The notes: generated from the sequence alone by a model not told the origin. A stretch of DNA of 8,412 nucleotides from Caccousia sp900752115 (GCA_902472225.1 CABRNB010000116.1:1-8412), one strand, 5' to 3'. Shown: positions 1 through 6,364, counted from the first letter of the stretch. Numbers and translations: made by a program.

Positions 1-293
1 GGCGCGTTCTCCTCCGAAAACTGCACCTGCGTGTCGCCCTCTTTCACTGAGACGGCCTCCCCTGCTCCGGAGGAGGACGCGCCGGGAAAAAGCAGGTAGT
101 AGCCCGCGGCCAGCGCGCCCGTCTCCTCGAGCAGGGAGTCGGGCGCGAACGTCCCGCCGCACAGGTTCGTGACCTCGCAGACGGCGCGCTCCGCGGCGGT
201 GAGGAGATCGTCCTCACGCACCTCGGCCCCCGCCGCCGTGACGTAGGCGCGGGCGCGTTCCGCCGCCTGCTGTGCCGTCACGGGCTGGCTCAT
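1..293 (-). CDS. Phage head-tail connector (gp6/YqbG-like adaptor), 3' end outside window
   Basis: The ATG at 293-291 overlaps the capsid stop (ATGA), and the frame stays open to the window edge, giving 97 visible residues. The N-terminal part is helical and Ala/Glu-rich. A later stretch, VKEGDTQVQF at about residues 82-91, matches the 'EGDT-V-F' signature common in small Firmicutes phage head-tail connectors that follow the capsid gene. Such proteins form a ring under the portal and join the filled head to the tail. The family call rests on position right after the capsid gene, the small acidic helical character and this motif. The C-terminus is not visible, so total length is unknown. Alternative: another small head-completion protein of the same module. 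Confidence 0.72.
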   Translation of the reverse strand, partial: MSQPVTAQQAAERARAYVTAAGAEVREDDLLTAAERAVCEVTNLCGGTFAPDSLLEETGALAAGYYLLFPGASSSGAGEAVSVKEGDTQVQFSEENA

Positions 294-1255
294 GCCTTCA
301 CCTTGATTTTGCGCATGACGCCCGCGGCCTTCGTCGCCTTGAGCGCCACCGCGGCCACCATCTCGACCTCGCCCGTCTTCACCGCGCCGGCCGTGCGGTA
401 ATCCGGCAGCCACTGGCGCACCGGGCACACGCCCGCCGGGCTGACGGCGTGGAAGCCGTCGAGGCCGAAGCGCACCGCATAAAGCGACGTGCAGCCGGTG
501 TCGCCCGAGTCAAGGATCGGGACGATCGGGTCGTTCGTGCCGGGCTTCGCGCCGAGATCAACAAGCGGGATGGAGCCGTACTGTTCCACCTGCTGGCCGA
601 AATCGTTGCGCGTCGTCTGGTACATCCCCGCCCGGCGGGCGCAGGCGCGCAGCTTCGCAATCAGCTTGGTGTTGCCGCCGATGAAGTCCGGCGCGCCGTC
701 AAGCCCCATCAGGAACTCGTCGAGAGCGTCGAGGAAGTACATATAGTTGGTGTCGATGAGCTGCGAGGTCGAGAGATCGATCGCCGTCTCCGGGATAAAT
801 TCCGTGGAGGAACCGGTCAGCGCCTTTTCCAGACCGTCGAAGGCCTTGGAATCGGTGTCGGAATCGCCGTTGATCACCGTGTCGGTGAAGAGGGCCGAGG
901 CCGCCTTCACCTTCTGCGCCATCTGGAAGCTCACCTCGTTCGCCGCGCCGCCGAGATCGGCAATCACGCGGTCGATCTGGAACGCGCCGCCGAAGATCTT
1001 GAGGTCCACCGAGTGGCGTTCCTTCGCGGCCTCCTGCGGGGTGTATTCCTTGTTCAGCTCGCGGAACTCAGCCGTCGGCTGGGTGATGACGCGCGTGTAG
1101 CTGTACGTCATCGTCGACCCGCCGCCGGGCTGAGCCACGCAGTCGTCGAACGGAATCCGGTCGAGCAGAAAGCTCGACTTGCGGAATTCGTCGATCACCA
1201 GAGGGGAAAGCTTGTCCTGCAGGCTCACCTTTGCCTGTTCGAGTGTTACTGCCAT
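290..1255 (-). CDS. Phage major capsid protein, HK97-like fold
   Basis: A 321-aa protein that builds the icosahedral head. It starts MAVTLEQAKVSLQDKL and is acidic/hydrophobic throughout. A mid-protein stretch with an F-GG-FQIDRV motif (about residues 88-96) and a C-terminal half rich in beta-type segments are typical of Firmicutes phage major capsid proteins. Length is usual for a capsid protein lacking an N-terminal scaffold (delta) domain, consistent with the separate scaffold gene just upstream. The start is supported by a purine-rich Shine-Dalgarno (AAGGAAAGGA) that overlaps the scaffold stop 18 bases away. The stop overlaps the connector start (ATGA). The HK97 fold is inferred from family resemblance and gene order; no catalytic residues are expected. 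Confidence 0.87.
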   Translation of the reverse strand: MAVTLEQAKVSLQDKLSPLVIDEFRKSSFLLDRIPFDDCVAQPGGGSTMTYSYTRVITQPTAEFRELNKEYTPQEAAKERHSVDLKIFGGAFQIDRVIADLGGAANEVSFQMAQKVKAASALFTDTVINGDSDTDSKAFDGLEKALTGSSTEFIPETAIDLSTSQLIDTNYMYFLDALDEFLMGLDGAPDFIGGNTKLIAKLRACARRAGMYQTTRNDFGQQVEQYGSIPLVDLGAKPGTNDPIVPILDSGDTGCTSLYAVRFGLDGFHAVSPAGVCPVRQWLPDYRTAGAVKTGEVEMVAAVALKATKAAGVMRKIKVKA

Positions 1256-1273
1256 GTTTCATCCATCCTTTCC

Positions 1274-1708
1274 TTATTCGTCGTCGTCTGTCTGCATGCT
1301 CTGCTCAATGGCCTGCGCCAGCGTGAGCGCCTGCCCCGCGCCGCCCTCGCCGGGGGAAAGCCCCTCCGCCGGGCGGAAGCCGGAAATCTGCGGCGCTTCG
1401 CTTCCCTCGAAGAGGAACGCCGCGTCCTCCCGGCCCTTGAGAGAGGCAATCTGTTCGGCCAGACCGGGCAGCGTCCCGTCCTCTCCGGGAACAGCGTCCC
1501 CGGGGAGATCGATGAGCGCGCCCGCGGCTTTGAGATTCTTCGCCCCGGCCTGCGCGAGAGCCAGGAACACGGCGTGCTCCCTCCGCTCGCGGGTCAGGGC
1601 GGCCTCCCACTCGCCGCGCGCCTGCTCGAGCTCCCGCCCGAATGCCTCGGCCACCTCCTGCGCCGTCTCCGGCGCAAGTCCGAGCTCCTGTAAAGCCTCC
1701 TGATTCAT
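1274..1708 (-). CDS. Phage scaffolding protein, GP20 family
   Basis: A 144-aa protein that guides capsid assembly and is lost before DNA packaging. The N-terminal third (about residues 14-45) is a charged, heptad-like helix. It is followed by the family-typical AGAKNLKAAGALID segment (54-67), which I recognise from the phage minor structural protein GP20/scaffold family. The C-terminus is acidic (ends TDDDE). At 144 aa it is shorter than many relatives, which are often around 180-200 aa; the shortfall seems to lie in the coiled-coil part. The start overlaps the portal stop (ATGA), with AAAGGAG inside the end of the portal gene, so translation is probably coupled. Position between portal and major capsid genes is the standard place for this gene. 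Confidence 0.85.
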   Translation of the reverse strand: MNQEALQELGLAPETAQEVAEAFGRELEQARGEWEAALTRERREHAVFLALAQAGAKNLKAAGALIDLPGDAVPGEDGTLPGLAEQIASLKGREDAAFLFEGSEAPQISGFRPAEGLSPGEGGAGQALTLAQAIEQSMQTDDDE

Positions 1709-3132
1709 GTCGCTTCTCCTTTCTCAGAATCGGAAACCGCCTGCTCCCGCCGCAGCCTGCCGAGCTCACGCTGCACGTCCTCGACCCATGGGTGCTGCTC
1801 GAGCAGCGTCTCACGGGAGAGGAGGTTAGCCGATCCGGCCACGTCGGCGATCACCTGCGATTCGTTCACAATGGTGTCGCGGTTGAACACGAGCGACGCT
1901 TCCGTGTTTTTGACGGGTACGCCCCGCGCCGCGAGACACGCGGACGCCAGCGGGACGAGCTCCCGGAACATCGATTGCAGCTCTGCCTCGAGCATGTCCG
2001 CGTCGAGGTCGATGTCGCTGAACACGGAGCGCAGATTCATCTCGTTCGGCGTTCCGGCGGCGCGCAGATCCTTCGCGTCGTAGCCCCGCGCGTTCTCGAC
2101 GAGAGCGCGCTTCAAAAGCTCGAGCACCGCCTTGTAGTTCTCCCCGTTCACCTCGAGGGAGAGCGTTTTCACGTCGCCGCCCGGCGCTCCCGCGTCGCTG
2201 CGCACCTTCACGGCCCCGTAGGCCGCGAGATTGCGGCGGAATTCGCCGAGGTTCTGCCCGTCGTAGTTGACGAGCACGAGAATCGTGTTGCGCGGATCCT
2301 CCTGCATGCCGTTGACAAAGTTCGAGAGGATGAGGTTCACCGCGTCCTGCAGCGACTTCACCCGCTCGAGGAGCGAAACCTCCGCCGGGCCGTTCTTCAC
2401 GGCGAAAAGCGGGATCGTCTCCCAGTTGTACGCGAACGCCCGTCCGCCGAGCGAGACCGTGAGATACGGCAGGTGAAACGGCTCGTCCGGCACGAGCGCG
2501 CGCCCCTCCCGGCGAAAACGGAACACGCCGTCGCGGGTGTAAAGCTCCGCGTACCCGGCCCGCGTCCTGCCGCGATCCGTGTGCTCCTCGCGTTCCCAGA
2601 CGCGCAGCGCCCCGTCGAGCTCCGTGTGGTCCTCGTCCGCCCAGAAGGGCAGCACCTCCCACGGGCGGAAGCGCCGCAGCCGCAGGCCGCCCGTCCCGTC
2701 CGGGCAGGCAAAGAGCCACCCGCAGCCGCCCGCGAGCGCGTCATGCGCCGCCCCGCGCAGGGCGCGGAAAAACCCCGGACCGAACACGCCGCGCAGCGCG
2801 GCGGCCCAGTCCCTGTCCTCGCTCACCACCACCGGCGGCCTGCCGAGCAGATAGTTGACCTTCTGGTCGAGCAGGCGGGCGTACTGGTTATCCGTCAGAC
2901 GCGCGTTCGGCAGGTTGGTCACCTCCACAGGCGCGCCCTCGGGGCCGATCACCGTGCGCTTGCGGCGCAGGATTTGCTGCTCGCCGCGGTAATACAGCTC
3001 CCCGAGAAGCTGGCGGCGGCGCGCGGGCGAGGCCTCCCAGTCGCGCAGCTCGCGCGCGAGGAAGCCCGCCTCCCCCAGCCCGCCCGCCGCCTGCCGCTCG
3101 GGCGGGAACGCAAACGCTCCCGTTTTCACCAT
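1705..3132 (-). CDS. Phage portal protein, SPP1 gp6-like
   Basis: A 475-aa portal subunit. Twelve copies form the ring at one capsid vertex through which the terminase pumps DNA and to which the tail attaches. Recognisable family hallmarks are the LPNARLTDNQYARLLDQKVN region (about residues 74-93) followed by YLLGRPP, the NGM-EDPRNTILV-NYDGQ segment in the middle, and the GTPNEMNLRSVFSDIDLDAD segment before the C-terminal helices. Length is normal for the SPP1 gp6/PF05133 type. The ATG at 3132 has a G-rich Shine-Dalgarno (AGGAAAGGGGGGA). It is also overlapped by the end of a 15-codon ORF, hinting at translational coupling. No Mu F-like minor head gene (SPP1 gp7 type) follows; the scaffold gene overlaps directly. 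Confidence 0.93.
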   Translation of the reverse strand: MVKTGAFAFPPERQAAGGLGEAGFLARELRDWEASPARRRQLLGELYYRGEQQILRRKRTVIGPEGAPVEVTNLPNARLTDNQYARLLDQKVNYLLGRPPVVVSEDRDWAAALRGVFGPGFFRALRGAAHDALAGGCGWLFACPDGTGGLRLRRFRPWEVLPFWADEDHTELDGALRVWEREEHTDRGRTRAGYAELYTRDGVFRFRREGRALVPDEPFHLPYLTVSLGGRAFAYNWETIPLFAVKNGPAEVSLLERVKSLQDAVNLILSNFVNGMQEDPRNTILVLVNYDGQNLGEFRRNLAAYGAVKVRSDAGAPGGDVKTLSLEVNGENYKAVLELLKRALVENARGYDAKDLRAAGTPNEMNLRSVFSDIDLDADMLEAELQSMFRELVPLASACLAARGVPVKNTEASLVFNRDTIVNESQVIADVAGSANLLSRETLLEQHPWVEDVQRELGRLRREQAVSDSEKGEAT

Positions 3133-3173
3133 GGCGCTCCCCCCTTTCCTAACTCATGCTGCCTGTCTGTCAT
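3126..3173 (-). CDS. Possible 15-codon leader ORF coupled to the portal start
   Basis: An ATG at 3173 with a near-perfect Shine-Dalgarno (GGGAGGAG, five bases upstream) opens a frame encoding MTDRQHELGKGGAPW. Its TGA at 3128-3126 overlaps the portal start region, so ribosomes ending here could restart on the portal ATG. The strength of the site and the overlap are seen directly. Function is unknown: the peptide could be a coupling device only, or chance. No family is recognised. Confidence 0.35.
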   Translation of the reverse strand: MTDRQHELGKGGAPW

Positions 3174-3434
3174 GCTGTCTCCTCCCGTCCTTTCCTGTTT
3201 TTTCGGGGAAGTTTTTTGGCCCCGTCCCGCCGCTCATGGCGCCAACCGCCCCGCTTCGCGCCGCGGACGGCGTGTGTGCCGATCAGGACCGGCGGCCCGC
3301 CGCTTTTCCGTTTGGCGTCTTTTACTTCCTCGATCCCCCGTTTTCTCCTGCATGCCGCCCGCCGCAAAAGAGCAGGCAGAGCGCCTCGCACAGCGCAAAC
3401 CGGGAAACGCCCGCGCCTTTAGGCCCCTTCGCCC
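3174..3434 (-). other. Gap between terminase large subunit and portal genes, no confident gene
   Basis: About 260 bases separate the terL stop from the 15-codon ORF, unusual in a module where other genes overlap or nearly touch. Open frames here are short, strongly Lys/Arg-rich, lack ribosome binding sites and resemble no family I know. One 73-codon GTG frame ends with an ATGA overlap on the leader ORF, but it has no Shine-Dalgarno. I see no convincing promoter, terminator or tRNA. A lost small gene is possible. Confidence 0.5.
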
Positions 3435-4658
3435 TCACGCGAAGCTGAACGTGTCCCCGCGCAGAATGGTCCGCACGAAATAGCGGATCTCATCCATCGC
3501 GTGGTCGTTCTCCTTCACGGGCCGGTCCTCGCCGCTCTGCTCATCCCAGCGGTAGAGCGAAAACTCGCGCAGCGCGCCCTCGCAGCAGTCGCAGACGGCG
3601 ATTCTGCCCTCGTGCAGAGCGGCGGCGGTATCGCGAATTCCGGCGAGGACGGCGTTGTCCGCCGGACGCACGGGCCATTTGCCGCGCCGCCGCAGCGCCG
3701 CGAGAAAGCTTGCCGCCGAGGGATCGACAACCACAGCCTCGAGCCGCCTGCCGCCCGCGAGCTTTTCGAGCTCGTCGCAATACTCCTCATCAGTGAGCTG
3801 CACACGGCTCTCGCGCCCGCTGTGATAATACTCCGCGAACCGGTACCACACGCCGCCGCAATAGCCCCACAGCCCCATCGAGCACGGGTTGAGCGTGCCG
3901 TAGTCGACGGAGACGGCAAAGCGCGTGTACTCGCGCGGCTCGTCCGGCACGACGCCCTCGCCCTCGGCGGCCCGCGGATAGACAAGGCCCTCCGCGGCCA
4001 CCCATTTGCCGAGGATGTACCGGTCGTAGAACACGCCCGAGAAGCTCGCCTTGGCCCGTTCGATGGCCTTTCGGCTCAGGCCGGGGTTGTCCTCCAGCAG
4101 AAAATGCAGCCGCTTGACCCCGCGTTCCTCCGCTTTGCAGATCCATTCACGGTAAAACCAGTGCGACGGTGAAGCCGGGTTGCAGTTGAACCAGAGCTTC
4201 GCGCTGTCGACGCTCAGCGTTCGCGTGACGGCCTGCTCCACAAACGAGCGCGGCATCAGGGCCGTCTCGTCGAGGAGGACGCCCGCGAGCGTCATGCCCT
4301 GAATGAGCATGTAGCTTGATTCGTCCCGCCCGCCGAAAATGTAGAAGCTGTTTTTCTTCCCGCGGTACTCCGCCGTCAAAAGCGAGAGCGAACGCGCGTA
4401 CCGCAGCTTATACTTTTCCGCCACGCTCCGCAGCGCGAGCACCGGCTCGACGATGTTTCGCTCCGCGGAGCGCACCGTCTTTCCGCACAGCGCGAAGTTC
4501 ATGCCGGAGAAGCCGTGCATCGCCCACTCGAGAAAGGCCGCCGTCATCAGAACGGTTTTGCCCGTTCGCACGGCGCCGTCGCAGATGAGCGCGCTGTACG
4601 GCTCGTGGATGAACCGGAAGATCTCAAGCTGCTTTGGGGAAATCCGCTCAAACCTCAC
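3435..4658 (-). CDS. Terminase large subunit (PBSX/phage terminase family)
   Basis: A 407-aa packaging motor: an N-terminal ATPase translocates DNA into the prohead and a C-terminal RNase H-like nuclease cuts it to length. The Walker A motif GAVRTGKT lies at residues 28-35 and the Walker B VLLDE at 127-131. The nuclease domain begins with SVDYGT (about residues 248-253), followed by VVVDPSA and the late DHAMDEIRYF motif, giving the expected acidic metal-binding residues. Length is normal for the PBSX-type terminase family. The start is a GTG overlapping the terS stop by 11 bases, with GGAGG nine bases upstream. An ATG start is not available nearby in this frame. The module order terS-terL-portal supports the call. 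Confidence 0.95.
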   Translation of the reverse strand: MRFERISPKQLEIFRFIHEPYSALICDGAVRTGKTVLMTAAFLEWAMHGFSGMNFALCGKTVRSAERNIVEPVLALRSVAEKYKLRYARSLSLLTAEYRGKKNSFYIFGGRDESSYMLIQGMTLAGVLLDETALMPRSFVEQAVTRTLSVDSAKLWFNCNPASPSHWFYREWICKAEERGVKRLHFLLEDNPGLSRKAIERAKASFSGVFYDRYILGKWVAAEGLVYPRAAEGEGVVPDEPREYTRFAVSVDYGTLNPCSMGLWGYCGGVWYRFAEYYHSGRESRVQLTDEEYCDELEKLAGGRRLEAVVVDPSAASFLAALRRRGKWPVRPADNAVLAGIRDTAAALHEGRIAVCDCCEGALREFSLYRWDEQSGEDRPVKENDHAMDEIRYFVRTILRGDTFSFA

Positions 4659-5136
4659 GCTCTACCGCCTCCGCCAGCGCCGCGAAGAGATTGTCGTCCT
4701 CCTCCGCCGCCGTGTCCGGAGCGCCCGGCTTGTCGCGCCAGCGGTCGGGCCGTCTGTTTTTGAGCCAGAAGACCTGCGCCGTCGTGTTGCCCGGCACGTG
4801 GACCTCCTCCTCGGCGGTTTTCAGCTCCTCGCGCTCGCGCACCTTCTTCCCCGTCGCGGGGTCGTAGTCCACACATTTGACCTTGTACGTCTTCATAACG
4901 GGCTTGTCGTAACCCGTCGCCTTGTAAAGCAGGGCGGTCTCGACATCCCACGCCGCGCCGCGCCCGCGCCGGATCGCCTCGTCGAGTTCCTCCAGAGCGC
5001 GCCGCCACCGCCGCAGCGTGCGCTCCGGCACGCCCATGTGCCGGGCAATCGAGCGGTCGTCCTCGCCGTCGCGTGCCCAGCCCTCCACAAGCCGAAGGCC
5101 CTCCTCGCCCGTCCAGAATTCCTTTCGCCTCGTCAT
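4648..5136 (-). CDS. Terminase small subunit
   Basis: A 162-aa DNA-recognition partner of the large terminase. Residues about 11-45 form a helix-turn-helix (RSIARHMGVPERTLRRW) suited to binding the packaging site. The C-terminal part contains NTTAQVFWLKNRRPDRWRDK (about 117-136), a stretch I recognise from small terminases of Firmicutes prophages, followed by an acidic tail. I chose the ATG at 5136 because it overlaps the stop of the cysteine-rich gene (ATGA) and has AAGGAGGAG upstream, though the 14-base spacing is long. An in-frame ATG 30 codons upstream (5226) has no ribosome binding site and would overlap most of that small gene. The stop overlaps the terL GTG start. Confidence 0.85.
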   Translation of the reverse strand: MTRRKEFWTGEEGLRLVEGWARDGEDDRSIARHMGVPERTLRRWRRALEELDEAIRRGRGAAWDVETALLYKATGYDKPVMKTYKVKCVDYDPATGKKVREREELKTAEEEVHVPGNTTAQVFWLKNRRPDRWRDKPGAPDTAAEEDDNLFAALAEAVEREV

Positions 5137-5267
5137 ACTCTGCGCTTTTTCTCCTCCTTCCGGCGCTGCTTCCCGCCCGCGAAGGGGCACGAAGGAAGCA
5201 CACAGAAATTCACCCCGGTCATCCATTTGGGGTTATAGATACATTTGCCGTTCCGGCAGCAGCTCAC
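5133..5267 (-). CDS. Small cysteine-rich protein, possible zinc-binding, first gene of the packaging operon
   Basis: A 44-aa product, starting at GTG 5267 and ending with an ATGA overlap on terS. The start is decided by a strong Shine-Dalgarno, AAAGGAGGG, seven bases upstream. Cysteines lie at residues 3, 4, 9, 22 and 27, and the sequence between them (CIYNPKWMTGVNFC, VLPSCPF) is compact and aromatic, resembling a small metal-binding knuckle. The tail (residues 33-43) is very basic (KQRRKEEKKRR), which could contact DNA or RNA. I do not recognise a named family. Being first in the operon and coupled to terS suggests a role in packaging or its regulation, but that is inference. The gene is easily missed because a longer frame extends upstream. 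Confidence 0.7.
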   Translation of the reverse strand: MSCCRNGKCIYNPKWMTGVNFCVLPSCPFAGGKQRRKEEKKRRV

Positions 5268-5274
5268 CGCTTTT

Positions 5275-5283
5275 CCCTCCTTT
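5275..5283 (-). promoter_or_regulatory. Ribosome binding site deciding the GTG start of the cysteine-rich gene
   Basis: On the minus strand AAAGGAGGG is followed by a seven-base spacer and GTG (5267-5265). It is among the best Shine-Dalgarno matches in the window. It is the main reason for choosing the 44-aa form over the longer open frame that begins near 5411. Confidence 0.75.
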
Positions 5284-5341
5284 CCCGGAAGAAAAGAAGG
5301 AACCGCGGGCCTTGCGGCCCCGGCTCCTCCCTGCTTTCCTG

Positions 5342-5370
5342 ATTGTAACGATATCACACGGCAAGCGTGA
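5342..5370 (-). promoter_or_regulatory. Candidate activator-dependent late promoter for the packaging/head operon
   Basis: On the minus strand the hexamer TACAAT (5347-5342) is a good -10. Exactly 17 bp upstream lies TCACGC (5370-5365), a very poor -35. A good -10 with a poor -35 is the usual form of promoters that need an activator at -35. Transcription would start near 5335, leaving a roughly 68-base leader before the cysteine-rich gene. The leader contains a small GC hairpin with a GCAA tetraloop (5307-5320). It lies between the activator's terminator and the first packaging gene, where a late promoter is expected. Confidence 0.45.
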
Positions 5371-5384
5371 CATACCATGACACG
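5366..5384 (-). promoter_or_regulatory. Candidate operator: TGTCA direct repeats 10 bp apart
   Basis: TGTCA occurs at 5382-5378 and again at 5372-5368 on the minus strand. The start-to-start distance is 10 bp, so both face the same side of the helix. The ends also form an inverted pair, CGTG and CACG, around 11 bases. The proximal copy overlaps the weak -35 of the candidate late promoter, the classic position for an activator such as an ArpU/RinA-type protein. No binding data exist; this is a positional argument. Confidence 0.4.
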
Positions 5385-5530
5385 GGGCGACATTCCCTGC
5401 CATCTTTTCAAAAAAACTTTTCAATCCTCCACCTCCCCTCCCGATTCCCCACTTTTCTTTCCCTGTGCTCCACAGAATCTTCCGCCGCCTCCCGTTTCCG
5501 CCTCTCCTGTGATACGGTCCTCCATTTTCC
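5385..5530. other. Non-coding stretch upstream of the late promoter
   Basis: This stretch is strongly strand-biased: pyrimidine-rich on the plus strand and purine-rich on the minus strand. It includes a CTTTTC, seven-A, CTTTTC direct repeat near 5404-5423. Open frames across it lack family resemblance. A TTG frame at 5424 has a plausible ribosome site but would run through the candidate promoter. I see no convincing gene. Confidence 0.5.
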
Positions 5531-5710
5531 TCCCGTTTTCTCCCTTTTTATCGCGTCCGGCGGGAGAATCCCCACCGCCCCGACGCGGACCTGTCCTTAT
5601 CTCACTTTTCGCCGCATCCGGCGGGAGAATCCCCCACCGTCCCGATGTGGGCCTGCCCTTATCTCCCTTTTTGCCGCATCCGGCGGGAACATCCTCCGGC
5701 CAAAATGCCG
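5531..5710. repeat. Degenerate 61-62-bp tandem repeats with conserved hairpins
   Basis: The core TCCGGCGGGA begins at 5556, 5617 and 5679, spacings of 61 and 62 bp. Sequence on both sides is shared too (CCTTATCTC-CTTTT before it, GAGAATCCCC after it in the first two copies). Copies 1 and 2 can each fold as a 5-bp stem, small bulge, 5-bp stem and 11-12-nt loop (5553-5586 and 5614-5648). The outer stem shows a G-C to A-T compensatory change between them, and the other differences are G-U tolerant on the plus strand. Copy 3 (from 5676) is decayed. The period is not a multiple of three, so it is not coding. Confidence 0.75.
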
Positions 5711-5754
5711 CGCTCCGGCAGAGCAGCCTTCGGCCGCCTCCGGAAAAAACGGAC

Positions 5755-5790
5755 ATAACAAAAACCGGAAGCCCTCAGGCTCCCGGCTCT
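5755..5790 (-). terminator. Rho-independent terminator after the DUF1492 activator gene
   Basis: On the minus strand CCGGGAGCC and GGCTTCCGG form a 9-bp stem with one G-U pair around a TGAG loop (5786-5765). TTTTTGTTAT follows directly. It sits 23 bases past the activator stop and should separate the activator transcript from the packaging operon. Confidence 0.88.
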
Positions 5791-5812
5791 TTTCGGTTCT
5801 GTCCAAATCCGG

Positions 5813-6289
5813 TTATACCGCGCGGGGAAGCGCCCGGGATTCGGACAACCGCTCGCCGTCCTCCTCCAAAATGCGCTCCACCTGTGCGAGCGCCGCCATG
5901 TGCAGCCGCTGGATCTGCCGCTCCGAGTACCCCATGTGCTCCGCCGCCTCCGCCCAAGTAAAACTGCACTGGTAGTACAGCCGCAGCACCTCCGTGAGCC
6001 GCGCGTCGTTCAGCCTGCCGAGCACATCTTCCTGCCGTTCGCGCAGCGCGTGCGCCCGCTGCCTCGTCCGCTCGATCGAGGCTTCCAGCTCCGCGAGCTC
6101 GCACGCGCACGCTTCCACCCGGCTTGAGCCCTGCTCCTGCACGCGCGCGCCACCGAGGCACTTTGTCGTGCGCTCCGCCGTTTCCCGCCAGCGCCGCAGC
6201 TGCTCCATGCGGATTGCGAGCTCCCGGGCCGCCTCCTGCGGCTCGCGCAGAAACCGCCGCGCCTCCTCATACCTCCTGATTCCCGCCAT
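5813..6289 (-). CDS. DUF1492 / sigma-region-4-like phage late transcription activator (ArpU/RinA/Xpf type)
   Basis: A 158-aa protein with a long charged coiled-coil region (about residues 8-95, rich in Arg/Glu/Ala). It is followed by a C-terminal sigma-70 region-4-like helix-turn-helix: LTEVLRLYYQCSFTWAEAAE then HMGYSERQIQRLHMAALAQV. This layout matches the DUF1492 family. Such proteins sit just upstream of terS in many Firmicutes prophages, where relatives of similar build (ArpU, RinA, PBSX Xpf) switch on late genes. The start is ATG 6289, with GGGGAGGAG five bases upstream; a TTG in frame at 6322 lacks a ribosome site. It is a single-gene unit with its own consensus promoter, LexA box and terminator. 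Target specificity is inferred, not shown. Confidence 0.83.
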   Translation of the reverse strand: MAGIRRYEEARRFLREPQEAARELAIRMEQLRRWRETAERTTKCLGGARVQEQGSSRVEACACELAELEASIERTRQRAHALRERQEDVLGRLNDARLTEVLRLYYQCSFTWAEAAEHMGYSERQIQRLHMAALAQVERILEEDGERLSESRALPRAV

Positions 6290-6294
6290 CGCGA

Positions 6295-6303
6295 CTCCTC
6301 CCC
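6295..6303 (-). promoter_or_regulatory. Ribosome binding site deciding the activator start
   Basis: GGGGAGGAG on the minus strand lies five bases before ATG 6289. It excludes the longer TTG-initiated form starting at 6322, which lies upstream of this site. Confidence 0.75.
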
Positions 6304-6336
6304 TTCTGTTGAATTCGGTCAACTCAATTGCAATAT

Positions 6337-6352
6337 TAGAACATATGTTCTA
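6337..6352. promoter_or_regulatory. LexA (SOS) operator, perfect 16-bp palindrome
   Basis: TAGAACATATGTTCTA is fully palindromic and contains GAAC-N4-GTTC, the core of the Firmicutes LexA/DinR box. It begins 12 bases downstream of the -10, about +6 to +21 of the predicted transcript, where bound LexA would block initiation or escape. The downstream gene is the phage late activator, so the site would link the SOS response to head-gene expression. Confidence 0.85.
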
Positions 6353-6364
6353 TCTTTTGCCCCC

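Noticed and set aside
3287..3305. Possible plus-strand terminator (GGCGG/CCGCC hairpin followed by TTTT)
   Set aside because: The stem is only about 5 bp with a short T-run, there is no plus-strand gene to terminate, and such GC palindromes are common in this base composition.
3170..3391. Minus-strand 73-codon GTG frame between terL and portal
   Set aside because: No ribosome site, extreme Arg/Lys/Gly content typical of a chance frame in GC-rich DNA, and no family resemblance. Its only support is an ATGA overlap with the mini-ORF.
272..3483. Long plus-strand open frames (473 and 613 codons)
   Set aside because: They are antisense to the capsid, scaffold and portal genes and have the His/Arg/Ala-rich composition expected from the reverse strand of GC-rich coding DNA.
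5137..5226. Longer terminase small subunit starting at ATG 5226
   Set aside because: No ribosome site upstream, and it would overlap most of the cysteine-rich gene. The ATG at 5136 has the ATGA overlap and an AAGGAGGAG site.
5233..5424. Minus-strand 63-codon frame starting at TTG 5424
   Set aside because: It has a plausible purine-rich ribosome site. However, it would cover the candidate late promoter, overlaps the cysteine-rich gene out of frame, and has no recognisable sequence. Not excluded, only unsupported.
5531..5710. CRISPR array (period of 61-62 bp, direct repeats)
   Set aside because: Both halves of each unit are conserved between copies, so there are no unique spacers. Only about 2.5 degenerate copies exist and no cas genes are present.
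5421..5756. Minus-strand 111-codon open frame between the activator and the packaging operon
   Set aside because: It spans the 61/62-bp repeats, whose period is not a multiple of three, so equivalent repeats are read in different frames. It also contains no family motif, and a terminator lies immediately upstream of it.
6290..6322. Longer activator protein starting at TTG 6322
   Set aside because: The strong ribosome site GGGGAGGAG lies inside this extension and is well placed for ATG 6289.
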